This document shows positions 30,485 through 39,230 of a DNA stretch of 64,000 nucleotides, piece after piece. Every line of letters begins with the position of its first letter. Within the stretch, counting starts at the first letter, position 1. This DNA is from CF-162 sp040882565 (GTDB lineage Bacteria > Chloroflexota > Dehalococcoidia > SM23-28-2 > RBG-16-64-32): NCBI GenBank assembly GCA_040882565.1, contig JBBEAZ010000015.1, positions 62,001 through 126,000 on the forward strand. Reading direction: 5' to 3'. The notes under the pieces are model-generated. The model saw only the letters and a list, made by a program, of their open reading frames with translations, was not told the origin of the DNA and made no database searches. A program made the translations under genes and the position numbers.

Positions 30485-32763
30485 AGATCAATCGGATCGA
30501 GTTGCCTGGCTTCGGCTGCATCTCCGACTTTGGTGCAGAGCTATCGCCCGGCCTCAATCTCTTCTTCGGCGAAAACGAAGCTGGCAAGTCGACCCTCCAG
30601 TCCGCGATCTGCGCGATGCTCTACGGTTTCTACGAGAACGACCGCGCCCTCAAGGACGAGACCGCGCGCCACGATCGCTTCCGCCCCTGGACCGGGGGCG
30701 TCTACCGCGGCGCCCTCGAATACGAGCTGACAGACGGCGCACGCTACGAAATCCGCCGCGACTTTTCTGAGGAGGTTACGACCCAGCTCATAGATGCGGC
30801 CACGGGACTCGACATCTCGGCGCAGTTCGGCCGCCTCCGGCACGGCAACGTCCCCTTCGCCCGCCGCCATCTCGGTATGTCACGCGGCGTCTTCCAGAGC
30901 TGCGCCTTCATCTCCCAGGGCGAAATCTTCGAGGTAACGAAGGGCGCATCCCCAGGTCAAATCGGCGACGCCGTGGCCGCGCTCGCTGACTCCGCCCGCC
31001 GCGACGTCTCCGCCGCCCGCGCGATCGAGCGTCTGGACGCCGCGACTCAGCGCATCGGCTCAGATCGTGCGCGTACAGCCGAGTTGCCACGGGCGCGCGA
31101 GCATCTCCGTCGCGCCAGGGAAGAGCTGAAGGCCGGCGAAGAAGCGCGTCTCCACGCCGCAGACCGCGCCCGTGACTTAGAGGAACGCCGCACTCTTACC
31201 AACAGCCTCCGCAACCGACTCGCCGAGACGCAGGCGCTCGCCCTCCAGGCTCAGGCGTCCGGCCTCCGCAAGCGCGTGGAATCCGTCGCCGCCGCCGAAC
31301 AAGAAGCCCACGAGAAGGCAGTTGAAGCCAAGCGTCTCTCCGCGTATGCCTCCTTCCCCGCGTCCTTGCGCGACGACCTCATGTCTCTCCGCGGCAGGTG
31401 GACAACCCTCCGTGATGGACTAATCCGTTTACAGGCCGATCAACGGCGCGCGGCCGGCGCCGTCTCTGATGATGAGAGGTTGCAGTACGAAACCATACGA
31501 TCCGGCATGGAATCGCTCTCGTCCGACCAACTGCACGCCCTGCACTCCGCCGCATTCGCCGGCGAGCGAGGAGGCGTGCTCGCCGCGATCGCCGCCGCCC
31601 TCCGCGCACTCACCCGCGCCCTCGTCGGCCTCATGGGCCGGGTCCTCGGACGCCCACGCCAGGGCGAGACACCCCCTCCGCTCGCCGTCTCAGCGGAGGA
31701 AGCGCGCGCGCTTCTGGAACGCCATCATCGCTACCTCGAACTACGTCCGAGGGTCGAGGCCGCCCAACGCCTTGCCGCCGATCTTAACGCCCAGGAAGCC
31801 GCACTCGCGACGATCGAACGCCAGATCCTCGCGCTCCTCGCAGCCGCCGGGATTTCCGGCATCGACATCGCCGAAGGCCTGTCGGCCTTCGAAAAATCCG
31901 CCCGCTGCCACTCGCAGTATCAGGCCGCCATCACAGCGTCGTCCGAGGCGCAGCGCCGTCGGGACGCAGTCCTCGCAGGACGATCGTCGAACGAAATCGA
32001 GAAGCGGCTCAACGACTGTTTACAGATCCTCGCCGACCTCCTCGCCAGGCGGCCGGATCTCGCCGGCGCCGAGAGCGCGCTTTCCCTGGAGCAACTCACC
32101 CAGGACCGCGACCGGCTCAAAGACGAACTGCACGCCGCCCAGCTCGACGAGCGCGCCCTTGACGAAGAAGTGCGCTTGCTGCTTGAGCGCCACCGCCACG
32201 CCTCAGAGCTGGAAGAAGAAGCGGCCCTCTGGCAACTCGAGGTGATGCGTCTCCAGAAGGCCCGGGACGCAGTCGCCCTCGCCCGCTCGATGATCGAAGA
32301 GGCGATGGAGCGCGTCTATCGAGACTTTGCGCCCGCTGTCAACACCTTTCTCAGCGAAGGTATAGAGTACGTCACCGAAGGGCGCTACACCCGCGCGCAC
32401 GTCGATCCAGCCTCGCTCAAAGTCTCGCTCCTCGTCCCCGAGACTGGCCAGGTGATCACCGATCCGCCCGTCAGCCACGGCACTCGCACCATGGTCTACG
32501 TGCTCATGCGGATAGGCCTAGCACAGCACATGAGCGCCATCGGTGAGCCTGTTCCGCTCGTCCTCGACGACCCGTTTGTCGACCTGGATTCGCGACGGCT
32601 GCCCCTGATGCTCGACTTCCTGATGCAACTGAGCAGCCGCATGCAGGTGCTCTTCTTCACCAAGGAAGAGGCCGCCACCCGCTGGTTCGAAGACCACGCG
32701 CACGGCACAGACCACCGTTTGCACGAGTTAACGCAAACCAAACTGTCACCGTCACTTTTGTAA
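30481..32763 (+). CDS. SMC-like ATPase (YhaN/SbcC-like)
   Basis: A 760-residue ATPase with split head domains and a coiled-coil centre. Walker A is FFGENEAGKST near residue 35; the ABC signature region is PPVSHGTRTMVYVLMRI and Walker B is PLVLDDPFVDLD in the C-terminal head. The middle is coiled coil with a hydrophobic/basic patch (LRALTRALVGLMGRVLG). It lacks the C-x-x-C zinc hook of Rad50/SbcC, and its length fits YhaN. TTG 30481 overlaps the nuclease stop. The pair is likely a DNA end-processing complex. Confidence 0.88.
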   Translation: MKINRIELPGFGCISDFGAELSPGLNLFFGENEAGKSTLQSAICAMLYGFYENDRALKDETARHDRFRPWTGGVYRGALEYELTDGARYEIRRDFSEEVTTQLIDAATGLDISAQFGRLRHGNVPFARRHLGMSRGVFQSCAFISQGEIFEVTKGASPGQIGDAVAALADSARRDVSAARAIERLDAATQRIGSDRARTAELPRAREHLRRAREELKAGEEARLHAADRARDLEERRTLTNSLRNRLAETQALALQAQASGLRKRVESVAAAEQEAHEKAVEAKRLSAYASFPASLRDDLMSLRGRWTTLRDGLIRLQADQRRAAGAVSDDERLQYETIRSGMESLSSDQLHALHSAAFAGERGGVLAAIAAALRALTRALVGLMGRVLGRPRQGETPPPLAVSAEEARALLERHHRYLELRPRVEAAQRLAADLNAQEAALATIERQILALLAAAGISGIDIAEGLSAFEKSARCHSQYQAAITASSEAQRRRDAVLAGRSSNEIEKRLNDCLQILADLLARRPDLAGAESALSLEQLTQDRDRLKDELHAAQLDERALDEEVRLLLERHRHASELEEEAALWQLEVMRLQKARDAVALARSMIEEAMERVYRDFAPAVNTFLSEGIEYVTEGRYTRAHVDPASLKVSLLVPETGQVITDPPVSHGTRTMVYVLMRIGLAQHMSAIGEPVPLVLDDPFVDLDSRRLPLMLDFLMQLSSRMQVLFFTKEEAATRWFEDHAHGTDHRLHELTQTKLSPSLL

Positions 32764-32826
32764 CGCATTCCCACTATGTTCCGTCAACCCTTTCAGAGCG
32801 GGAAGACTACCTGTTTGAGAGTTGAT

Positions 32827-33591
32827 ATGAACCCAACCGCAATAAGTACAACAGAAGCAGTCGTAACGAAGATGGCCTGCGTATTGGCCGAGCCCGGCAT
32901 CTGGTCGTCCCAACTTGGCGACGCCCTCGAAACGCTCGGACTGCGAGTCCGGCCTTGTGGCGACCTGACCGACCTTTTTGAATCCGTGCAGGACGTCGCT
33001 CCAGGGCTCATCGTCATCGCGCAAGACCAGCCGGACATCGCTGTCCGCGCCTCGCGCGCAACCCGCGAGCTCAAGGACGCTCCGATCATGGTCATCATGC
33101 TGCGCGAAGGCGATCTCATCGCCGCCCTCGACGCCGGCGCTGACGACGCTGTCGTCGCCCGCGTCGATCCCGCCGTATTCGCCGCCCGCGTTCGGGCGCT
33201 CCTCCGCCGCGTGCAGCCCGGCGTCAAGACCACTCATCAAACGGCCATCCGCGACCTGATTATTGACTTCGAGACGTACCAGGTCACCGTAGGCGGCGAA
33301 GTCGTCCAGTTGACCCCCACCGAGTTCCGCCTCCTCGCCGTTCTCGCGCAGCAGGCCGGCCGTGTCGTTGACCCGCGCGCGCTCCTCTCCGCCGTGCACC
33401 AGCATGACTACAGCGAGCGCGACGCCCAGAACCTGGTCAAGGTTCACATCGCGAACCTCCGCCGCAAGCTCAAGGACTCCCGCAGCAACAACCCGTACAT
33501 CCTCTGCGTGCGTGGTTTTGGTTACATGCTGGAGCGCCGTGGACGGATCCGCGAGAACGACCCGCTGGCGCCGCTGTTCGAAGAAGAGTAG
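32827..33591 (+). CDS. OmpR-type regulator with atypical receiver
   Basis: About 254 residues: an N-terminal receiver-like domain and a C-terminal winged helix (LTPTEFRLLAVLAQQAGRVV, then HIANLRRKLKD and GFGYMLERRG). The receiver has the right strand order but lacks its chemistry: the acidic pair becomes LAEP, the phospho-acceptor position in LIVIAQDQPD aligns with Ala, and the conserved Lys after GADD is missing (GADDAVVARVD). Phosphorylation is therefore unlikely; control could be by ligand or constitutive. ATG 32827 is favoured; an ATG at the start of MACVLAEPG is possible. It lies between the nuclease operon and a sigma-like gene, 5 kb from pst. Confidence 0.85.
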   Translation: MNPTAISTTEAVVTKMACVLAEPGIWSSQLGDALETLGLRVRPCGDLTDLFESVQDVAPGLIVIAQDQPDIAVRASRATRELKDAPIMVIMLREGDLIAALDAGADDAVVARVDPAVFAARVRALLRRVQPGVKTTHQTAIRDLIIDFETYQVTVGGEVVQLTPTEFRLLAVLAQQAGRVVDPRALLSAVHQHDYSERDAQNLVKVHIANLRRKLKDSRSNNPYILCVRGFGYMLERRGRIRENDPLAPLFEEE

Positions 33592-33696
33592 CGCTTAACG
33601 GGGCCTGAACCGGAATTACACCTTTGCTCCACCGTGCCTCTGCGCTGCACCGAATTGCCTCTGTTACGCTTGATACCGACGGATCCGGAGGTGGCT

Positions 33697-34134
33697 ATGG
33701 TACGCATAAGACGCAGCAACCCAATCTCCAACGCAGGCGCCCAGCGTGAGCGCTTCTCGCAATACTTCCCGCGGCTTTTCGCCTATGTCTACGGCCTGAC
33801 CGGCGACGAAGAGGCATCCAAAGAGGCGACGATCGGCGCGTTCGCGACCGTTGTTCGCGAGGACTACGTCGCTGACGACGACTTCGCGGTGTTCGTCTTT
33901 ACGGCGGCCCGCACCCTCATCCGCAACAGGCGCTCACCGTCGCGCGATGGGCTGACGTCTCGCGAGCAGGAAGTGGTCTCGCTACTGTTTGACGCCCAAC
34001 TCTCGCGAACGGAAATCGCCCGCTTGCTTGAACTCGAGCCTGAGGCGGTGACCTCAAGTCTGGTCACCGGCCTGAAGAAACTCCAGGGTGCTCCGCGCAC
34101 GGCGCCCCCCACGCTCCAGCCCCTCTCAGTCTGA
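33697..34134 (+). CDS. Small ECF-like sigma factor
   Basis: A 145-residue protein with a reduced sigma-2 region (RFSQYFPRLFAYVYGLTGDEE) and a clear sigma-4 helix-turn-helix (LTSREQEVVSLLFDAQLSRT then EIARLLELEPEAVTSSL). The acidic -10-recognition helix usual in ECF factors is degenerate. It may be a minor sigma factor or a DNA-binding regulator. The ATG at 33697 has GGAGG five to six bases upstream. It is 105 bp after the atypical response regulator and convergent with phoU. No anti-sigma factor is adjacent. Confidence 0.72.
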   Translation: MVRIRRSNPISNAGAQRERFSQYFPRLFAYVYGLTGDEEASKEATIGAFATVVREDYVADDDFAVFVFTAARTLIRNRRSPSRDGLTSREQEVVSLLFDAQLSRTEIARLLELEPEAVTSSLVTGLKKLQGAPRTAPPTLQPLSV

Positions 34135-34144
34135 AGCCAGCAGC

Positions 34145-34810
34145 CTAATACTTCGACACGTTCAGGTCCTGGATTTTACCTTCGACCAGGTAAACAACCC
34201 GCTCGCAGATGTTGGTGACGCGGTCGGCGATACGCTCAAGGTTGTGTGCGACCCAGATCAGGTACGTCGCTCGCTGAATCGTCCCCCGCTCCTCAATCAT
34301 GAACATCAGCAACTCGTGGTAGACCTGATCGTATAGCGCGTCAACTTCGTCATCCCGGCCGATGACCTGGCGCGCCAGCAGCGGGTCTCGCTGTTTGTAG
34401 GCCTGTAGCGAGCCTTCCATCATCTCGATCGCAATTTGCGCCATCCGCGGAATGTCGATGAACGGCTTCAGCGGCGGCTCATCTGCCAGCATTAGCGCGA
34501 TCTTCGCAATGCCCTCGGCGTGGTCCCCCATGCGCTCCAGGTCTACCGTTATGTGCAACACCGAGATAATCGCGCGCAGATCGCTCGCTAGCGGCGCCTG
34601 CAACGAGATCAGTTCGATGCATTTCTCCTCCGTTTCGTAGCGCTTGGCGTTGATGTCCGCGTCCTGGGCGATGATCCGCCGCGCCAGCGCCACATCCCTC
34701 AAGCGGAGAGCATCCACCCCCTGGACAATGGCGTCCTGCACCATCCCGGCCATCACCAGCATGTCTTCCTGGATCTCGGCTAGCTGTTTCTCGAACAAAG
34801 CTCTCGTCAT
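34145..34810 (-). CDS. phoU: Phosphate transport regulator PhoU
   Basis: A 221-residue two-repeat helical protein. Each repeat has the metal-binding acidic motif, seen as HITVDLERMGDHAEGIAKI and VAHNLERIADRVTNICERVV. PhoU couples the Pst transporter to control of the PHO regulon. The ATG at 34810 is chosen over an upstream in-frame extension because the family begins with TRALFEKQLAEIQ. It is the last gene of pstSCAB-phoU and follows pstB by four bases. Confidence 0.96.
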   Translation of the reverse strand: MTRALFEKQLAEIQEDMLVMAGMVQDAIVQGVDALRLRDVALARRIIAQDADINAKRYETEEKCIELISLQAPLASDLRAIISVLHITVDLERMGDHAEGIAKIALMLADEPPLKPFIDIPRMAQIAIEMMEGSLQAYKQRDPLLARQVIGRDDEVDALYDQVYHELLMFMIEERGTIQRATYLIWVAHNLERIADRVTNICERVVYLVEGKIQDLNVSKY

Positions 34811-34814
34811 CGTC

Positions 34815-35705
34815 CTAGCCGAACCTTCCCGTGATGTAGTCCTCTGTCCTCTTGTCCCTAGGGTTCGTGAAAATCTCACTCGTTGGGCCGTATTCGATCA
34901 GCGTTCCGTTCAGCCCGTGTTCCTCTGCCAGCATGAACGCCGTGTAATCGGAAACGCGCGCCGCCTGCTGCATGTTGTGCGTGACGATGATGATCGTGTA
35001 GTCCTTGACCAGCTCGCGGATCAGGTCCTCGATCTTCAACGTCGCGATCGGGTCCAGGGCCGAGCACGGCTCGTCCATCAGGATTACGTCCGGCTGCACG
35101 GCGAGCGCACGAGCGATGCACAGGCGCTGCTGCTGACCGCCCGACAGCGCGAGACCCGACTTCTTGAGGTCGTCCTTCACCTCGTTCCACAGCGCCGCCT
35201 GCTTCAACGCGTGTTCGGCGATCTCGTTCATGTTGCCTTTGATGCCGTTGACTTTCGCTCCGAAGGTAACGTTGTCCTGGATCGACTTCGGGAACGGGTT
35301 GGGCTTCTGGAAGACCATCCCGACCCGCCGCCGCACCTCTACCGGGTCAATCGCCTTCCCGTAAATGTCCACGCCGTGGTACTCGACCGACCCTTCGACA
35401 CGCGCCGTCGGGATCAGGTCGTTCATCCGGTTGAGGCAGCGCAGGAGCGTACTCTTGCCACAGCCGGACGGGCCGATAAGCGCGGTCACCCGGTTCACCG
35501 GAATGTTGAGGCTGATGCCGCTCACGGCGTGCTTGGAGCCGTACCACAGTCCCACGTCACGCAGCCGGAAGACCGTCTCCTCAGACGGCTCCCGGATCAC
35601 TTCTTCGCGCACCGGTTCGGCGGTCGTGTCGGAGGTAAGAGAGATAGTCGGCTCCGGTCGCAAAATACTCAACTGTTCTCGTGATTCTGTCCGCAATTGT
35701 CGCAT
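34815..35705 (-). CDS. pstB: Phosphate ABC transporter ATP-binding protein PstB
   Basis: A 296-residue ABC ATPase: Walker A GPSGCGKSTLLRCLNRMND, Q-loop VFQKPNPFPKSI, signature LSGGQQQRLCIARALA, Walker B VILMDEPCSALDP and the switch His in IVTHNMQQA. All are typical of PstB. An N-terminal extension of about 45 residues precedes the ABC core. It energises phosphate uptake through PstC and PstA. ATG 35705 has a weak AGAGAG ribosome site. Confidence 0.97.
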   Translation of the reverse strand: MRQLRTESREQLSILRPEPTISLTSDTTAEPVREEVIREPSEETVFRLRDVGLWYGSKHAVSGISLNIPVNRVTALIGPSGCGKSTLLRCLNRMNDLIPTARVEGSVEYHGVDIYGKAIDPVEVRRRVGMVFQKPNPFPKSIQDNVTFGAKVNGIKGNMNEIAEHALKQAALWNEVKDDLKKSGLALSGGQQQRLCIARALAVQPDVILMDEPCSALDPIATLKIEDLIRELVKDYTIIIVTHNMQQAARVSDYTAFMLAEEHGLNGTLIEYGPTSEIFTNPRDKRTEDYITGRFG

Positions 35706-35725
35706 CGTGCTTCTCTCTTTTCCAC

Positions 35726-36646
35726 TTAGTAGCGCCGGAACCGCTCGCGGATCACTGCGGCGATCAGGTTAAGCGTCATCACGCCGATCATCAGCAGCAT
35801 GATCCCCGCCGCCGCGTTGTGTTTGAACGCAAGCTTGGAGTTGATCGTGTCGCCGTAAATTTCGATCGGCAGGATCGTGAACTTCTCGTTGAGCCCGTCC
35901 CAGAAGCCCGCAGGGTTCAAGATCTCGCTGAGTTCCGGACCCGGGTCGAACCGGATGAACGTAAAGCCGCCAATCATGATGATCGCCGCCGTCTCGCCCA
36001 CAGCGCGCGAGATCGAGAGGATGATGCCCGTCATGATCCCCGGCACCGCGTTGGGCAGCACGTTGTGGCGCACCGCCTGCCAGCGCGTCGCCCCCAGCGC
36101 CAGCGCCCCATCGCGCAGGCTCGGCGGCACCTGCCGGATCGCTTCCTGTGACGCGATCACCGTCATCGGAATGACCATCAGCGCCAGCGTGAACCCTGCC
36201 GCCAGGATGCTGCTGTTCATCCCGGAGAACCTGACGAAGATGGTCAAGCCGAGGATCCCGTAGATGATGCTCGGCACGCCGGCCAGGTTCGACAAGTTGA
36301 TCTTCACGATCGTGAGCAGTCTGCTCTTCGGTGCGAACTCTTCGATCCAGATCGCCGTCCCAATCCCCACAGGGATCGCGGCGAGCACGGTGACAAACAT
36401 CACCCAGAGTGAACCTAGGACGCCCGGACGAAAGCCGGACTTCTCCGGAAAACGCGACGGGTATTCCGTCAACAGGCCGATGCCGAACCGCGAAGCGCCC
36501 GTGTTGATTGTGTCATAAGCCAGGAACAGCAGGACGCTCACTCCGACCAGCGTCGCTCCCAGGAAAACGTATCGTGAAATGCGGGACGCGATTTGGCGAA
36601 CCTGCACAGCGCCACGGGCACGCAGGATCACCGGCTCCGTCGCCAC
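35726..36646 (-). CDS. pstA: Phosphate ABC transporter permease PstA
   Basis: A 306-residue permease with about six membrane helices; the cytoplasmic EAA-type loop reads LRDGALALGATRWQAVRHNV, followed by PGIMTGIILSISRAVGETA, the family signature. The GTG start at 36646 overlaps the pstC stop by one base (TAGTG), showing coupled translation. Confidence 0.96.
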   Translation of the reverse strand: MATEPVILRARGAVQVRQIASRISRYVFLGATLVGVSVLLFLAYDTINTGASRFGIGLLTEYPSRFPEKSGFRPGVLGSLWVMFVTVLAAIPVGIGTAIWIEEFAPKSRLLTIVKINLSNLAGVPSIIYGILGLTIFVRFSGMNSSILAAGFTLALMVIPMTVIASQEAIRQVPPSLRDGALALGATRWQAVRHNVLPNAVPGIMTGIILSISRAVGETAAIIMIGGFTFIRFDPGPELSEILNPAGFWDGLNEKFTILPIEIYGDTINSKLAFKHNAAAGIMLLMIGVMTLNLIAAVIRERFRRY

Positions 36647-37596
36647 TACTCGTACTCCTCGCGGTAACGCCGCACGAAAAAGAAGGCGGCGACGTTAAAC
36701 AACAGGGTGATGCAAAAGAGCATCATCCCCACCGCGAAAAGGGCCTGGTAGTCCGGCGAGCCCCGTTGCGTGTCGCCAAGTCCGACCTGCAGCATGAACC
36801 CCGTCATGGTTTGCACGGGACTCAGCGGGTTCAGGCTCATATGAGGCGTTGAACCTGCGGCGATCGCCACGATCATCGTCTCTCCGACGACGCGTGCGAT
36901 CGCCAGCAGAATGGCCGCGATAATTCCGGAGAGTGCAGCCGGGAACACGACCCGGGTTGCCACCTCCAGACGCGTCGAGCCGAGCCCGTAAGCCGCCTCA
37001 CGCAGGTCACGCGGCACGTTGGACATCGCGTCCTCGGAAATCGACGCGATCGTCGGCAGGATCATCACCGCGAGCATCAAGCTCGCAGCAAGCGCGTTGA
37101 ATACCGGCACGTTCTCCGTGCCCAGCAAAGGCCGCAGCACGTCCGCCGTCACGAAGGTCAGCGCAAAGTACGCGTAGACCACAGTCGGTACGCCCGCCAG
37201 CGCCTCGAGCACCGGCTTCAGCAGGTTACGTGTATTCGGGTGCGCGTACTCGCTCAGGTAGATCGCCGTCGCCAGCCCGATTGGCACCGCCACCACCAGT
37301 GCCCAGATCGTGACGTTCAGCGTGCCGGCGACAAGCTCCCAGACGCCGAACGTCTCCGGCGCGAACAGCGGTTGCCAGTTGGTATCCAGGAAGAAATCGC
37401 TGAACGAGACAACCTCGAAGAACGTCGCCGTTTCCCGCACCAGCACACCGACGATCAAGACAGTGGTGATGAGTGACACAGCCGCGCAGGCCGTCAGGAA
37501 CGCCATGATGACGGCTTCCTGCGGCCGGCCGAGCGGACGCTTGCGAAGCGAATCGCCCATCTGCCCCGAACTCATCGGCCCAGTAGTCAGGCTCAT
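36646..37596 (-). CDS. pstC: Phosphate ABC transporter permease PstC
   Basis: A 316-residue permease with about six membrane helices. Recognised by LREAAYGLGSTRLEVATRVV and SGIIAAILLAIARVVGETM, matching PstC. The ATG at 37596 has only a distant GGAG; ATG codons 7 and 12 residues later (MSSGQM, MGDSL) are alternatives. A strong hairpin lies between it and pstS. Confidence 0.95.
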   Translation of the reverse strand: MSLTTGPMSSGQMGDSLRKRPLGRPQEAVIMAFLTACAAVSLITTVLIVGVLVRETATFFEVVSFSDFFLDTNWQPLFAPETFGVWELVAGTLNVTIWALVVAVPIGLATAIYLSEYAHPNTRNLLKPVLEALAGVPTVVYAYFALTFVTADVLRPLLGTENVPVFNALAASLMLAVMILPTIASISEDAMSNVPRDLREAAYGLGSTRLEVATRVVFPAALSGIIAAILLAIARVVGETMIVAIAAGSTPHMSLNPLSPVQTMTGFMLQVGLGDTQRGSPDYQALFAVGMMLFCITLLFNVAAFFFVRRYREEYE

Positions 37597-37654
37597 CTCA
37601 ATTCGGTCTCCACGCGTCTCTGTCGCACTTGGATCAGTAGGCTGTCAAGCGATC

Positions 37655-37689
37655 GGGCGGCGGGGGTTTTGGAAACCCCCCCCCGCCCC
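37655..37689 (-). other. Intercistronic hairpin between pstS and pstC
   Basis: On the mRNA strand, GGGGGTTT pairs with AAACCCCC around a tiny loop, extended outward by GGGGCGG- and CCGCCC-type arms. No T-run follows. In well-studied pst operons a stem-loop here raises pstS mRNA over the permease genes; the same role is inferred. In the minus sense a TTGACA lies just beyond it but has no -10 box. Confidence 0.65.
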
Positions 37690-37712
37690 ATGACCGCTTC
37701 CGCCGAGATTGT

Positions 37713-38789
37713 CTAGGGTAGGAACGGCTCGATCTTCGCCTTTTGCTGGGCCAGGAGGTCTTCCGGAGCGCTGATGTAATTCACACTCGCCACGATTTCG
37801 GCCGAGTTGTCGAGGTAGAAATTCACGAAGCCAAGAACCGGGCTCTCGGGATCAGACAGGAACGACTCGCGGGTGTAGATGAACAGTGGCCTGCTCAGCG
37901 GCGCGTAGTCCCCGCTCAGCGCGTTGTCAAACGTCGGCTCGACACATCCGTCGCCGTTGTCCACCTGCACAGCCTTGAGCGCGCTCCCAGCGTCCTGATA
38001 ATAAGCGAACCCAAAGTAGCCGATGGCATGGCTGTCGTCCTCAATGCCCGTCGCCAGAATGTTGTCGTCCTCAGAGGAAGTGCCATCGCCCCGGTGGGTA
38101 GCGGCCTCATCCACGCCCGTGACGACCTCTTCCACGAAATAGTCAAACGTCCCTGAGTCGGTACCAGGGTAGTAGAACGAAATCTCCTCATCTGGGAACG
38201 ACGGGTCCACCTGGTTCCAATTGGTGGCGCCGCCGGTCTTGAAAAGGTCGTGCAGTTGCTGCACCGTCAAGCACTCCACAAAATCGTTCTCAGGGTTGAC
38301 CATCACCGTTAGCGCATCGATGCCGACCTGCAACTCCACGACGTCTTCAATGCCGTTCGCAGCGCACTTCTGGACCTCGCCGGGTTCCGCTGCATCATCG
38401 TTGTCTCTGATAGGCCGGGAGGCATCGGAGATCTCGATTTCGCCCGCGCAGAACTTTTCGAACCCGCCGCCAGTCCCGGACAACGCCACGTTCACCTGCA
38501 CGCCGCTTGCGACGCCGTCGAACTCCTCGGCCATCGCCGCTGTGATCAGGTAGACCGTCGACGAGCCGTCGATGTTAATCTCCCCACTCAGCGAGCCGTA
38601 GTCGAACTCGTCGCCCGACGGCTCATCCGTCTCGTCGGCCGCGGAAGTCGTAGGTGCGTCCGTCTCGTCATCACCGGCGTCATCGTCGTCCCCACAAGCG
38701 GCAACGGCAAGCGCCAACACCCCCAGCAACAGAATCGCCAAGAGCGTGATTGTACGGCCCTGGAAAATACTCGCCGGGCTTAATTTCAT
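37713..38789 (-). CDS. pstS: Phosphate-binding lipoprotein PstS
   Basis: A 358-residue substrate-binding protein. A lipoprotein signal with lipobox VAAC (after LLLGVLALA) is followed by an Asp/Thr/Glu linker and the PstS domain: INIDGSSTVYLITAAMAEEF, the phosphate loop SGTGGGFEKFCAGE, DASRPI, and TDSGTFDYFVEEV. It is predicted to be anchored outside the membrane and to feed PstCAB. ATG 38789 with GGAGGG upstream is preferred to an ATG six codons earlier. Preceded by a PHO-box-like operator. Confidence 0.96.
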   Translation of the reverse strand: MKLSPASIFQGRTITLLAILLLGVLALAVAACGDDDDAGDDETDAPTTSAADETDEPSGDEFDYGSLSGEINIDGSSTVYLITAAMAEEFDGVASGVQVNVALSGTGGGFEKFCAGEIEISDASRPIRDNDDAAEPGEVQKCAANGIEDVVELQVGIDALTVMVNPENDFVECLTVQQLHDLFKTGGATNWNQVDPSFPDEEISFYYPGTDSGTFDYFVEEVVTGVDEAATHRGDGTSSEDDNILATGIEDDSHAIGYFGFAYYQDAGSALKAVQVDNGDGCVEPTFDNALSGDYAPLSRPLFIYTRESFLSDPESPVLGFVNFYLDNSAEIVASVNYISAPEDLLAQQKAKIEPFLP

Positions 38790-38844
38790 GAACTGTCCCT
38801 CCTTCATAACCTGAGTTCAGTTTAGGCCGCGCCCGAAGGTGGGT

Positions 38845-38871
38845 CTTTAACGGGCTGTTAACAGCGTTTAA
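38845..38871 (-). promoter_or_regulatory. PHO-box-like operator upstream of pstS
   Basis: On the minus strand three direct repeats, GTTAAAC, GTTAACA and GTTAAAG, start 10 and 11 bp apart, i.e. on one face of the helix. This matches the logic of PhoP/PhoB boxes (TTAACA-type repeats with 11-bp period). A possible -10 box (TAAACT, 38819-38824) lies about 20 bp downstream. The operator ends about 56 bp before the pstS start. Confidence 0.7.
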
Positions 38872-38924
38872 CGGGGTGTAAATCTTCAGTGCCCTGTCGG
38901 CCGCGTAGCTCACTTTGCCAAACC

Positions 38925-38953
38925 TTGCCGAGCCGCAGCCCCGGACATACGAT
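38925..38953 (+). promoter_or_regulatory. Promoter of tRNA-Lys
   Basis: TTGCCG (38925-38930), 17-bp spacer, TACGAT (38948-38953). A start near 38960 would place the transcript almost at the mature tRNA 5' end. Confidence 0.55.
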
Positions 38954-38961
38954 GGAATCGA

Positions 38962-39036
38962 GGGCCTGTAGCTCAGCGGTAGAGCTCCGGACTTTTAATC
39001 CGGGAGTCGTGGGTTCGAATCCCACCGGGCCCTCCA
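38962..39036 (+). tRNA. tRNA-Lys (anticodon UUU)
   Basis: A complete cloverleaf: acceptor GGGCCTG with CGGGCCC, D-arm GCTC...GAGC, anticodon stem CCGGA/TCCGG with loop CTTTTAA (anticodon UUU), variable loop of five bases, T-arm GTGGG-TTCGAAT-CCCAC, discriminator T and an encoded CCA. It separates the pst operon from the CoA-transferase gene cluster. Confidence 0.95.
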
Positions 39037-39154
39037 TGCTTGGGTTAGGACTGAGACGCTTGGAGCGGCTAGCAAACGCGCAAACTCGTCTGTCAACGCC
39101 GTCCCGAAGGATCATTGCGGCACCACGTCAGAACCGTCACCGCCGCCGTTCGCG

Positions 39155-39180
39155 CTGGACCGTGGGCGGTCAAGTATAAT
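39155..39180 (+). promoter_or_regulatory. Candidate promoter of the CoA-transferase/dehydrogenase operon
   Basis: A perfect TATAAT (39175-39180). The best -35 candidate, CTGGAC at 39155, is only 14 bp away, so recognition may rely on the -10 box. Predicted leader is about 44 nt to the GTG at 39231. Confidence 0.45.
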
Positions 39181-39230
39181 CGGCGCGAGCAAATAAGCCT
39201 GTCTCAAATCACGAAAGGGCTATAGCGCTA

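Noticed and set aside
37655..37689. Reading the pstS-pstC hairpin as a Rho-independent terminator
   Set aside because: There is no T-run on the mRNA strand and the operon continues with tightly coupled genes.
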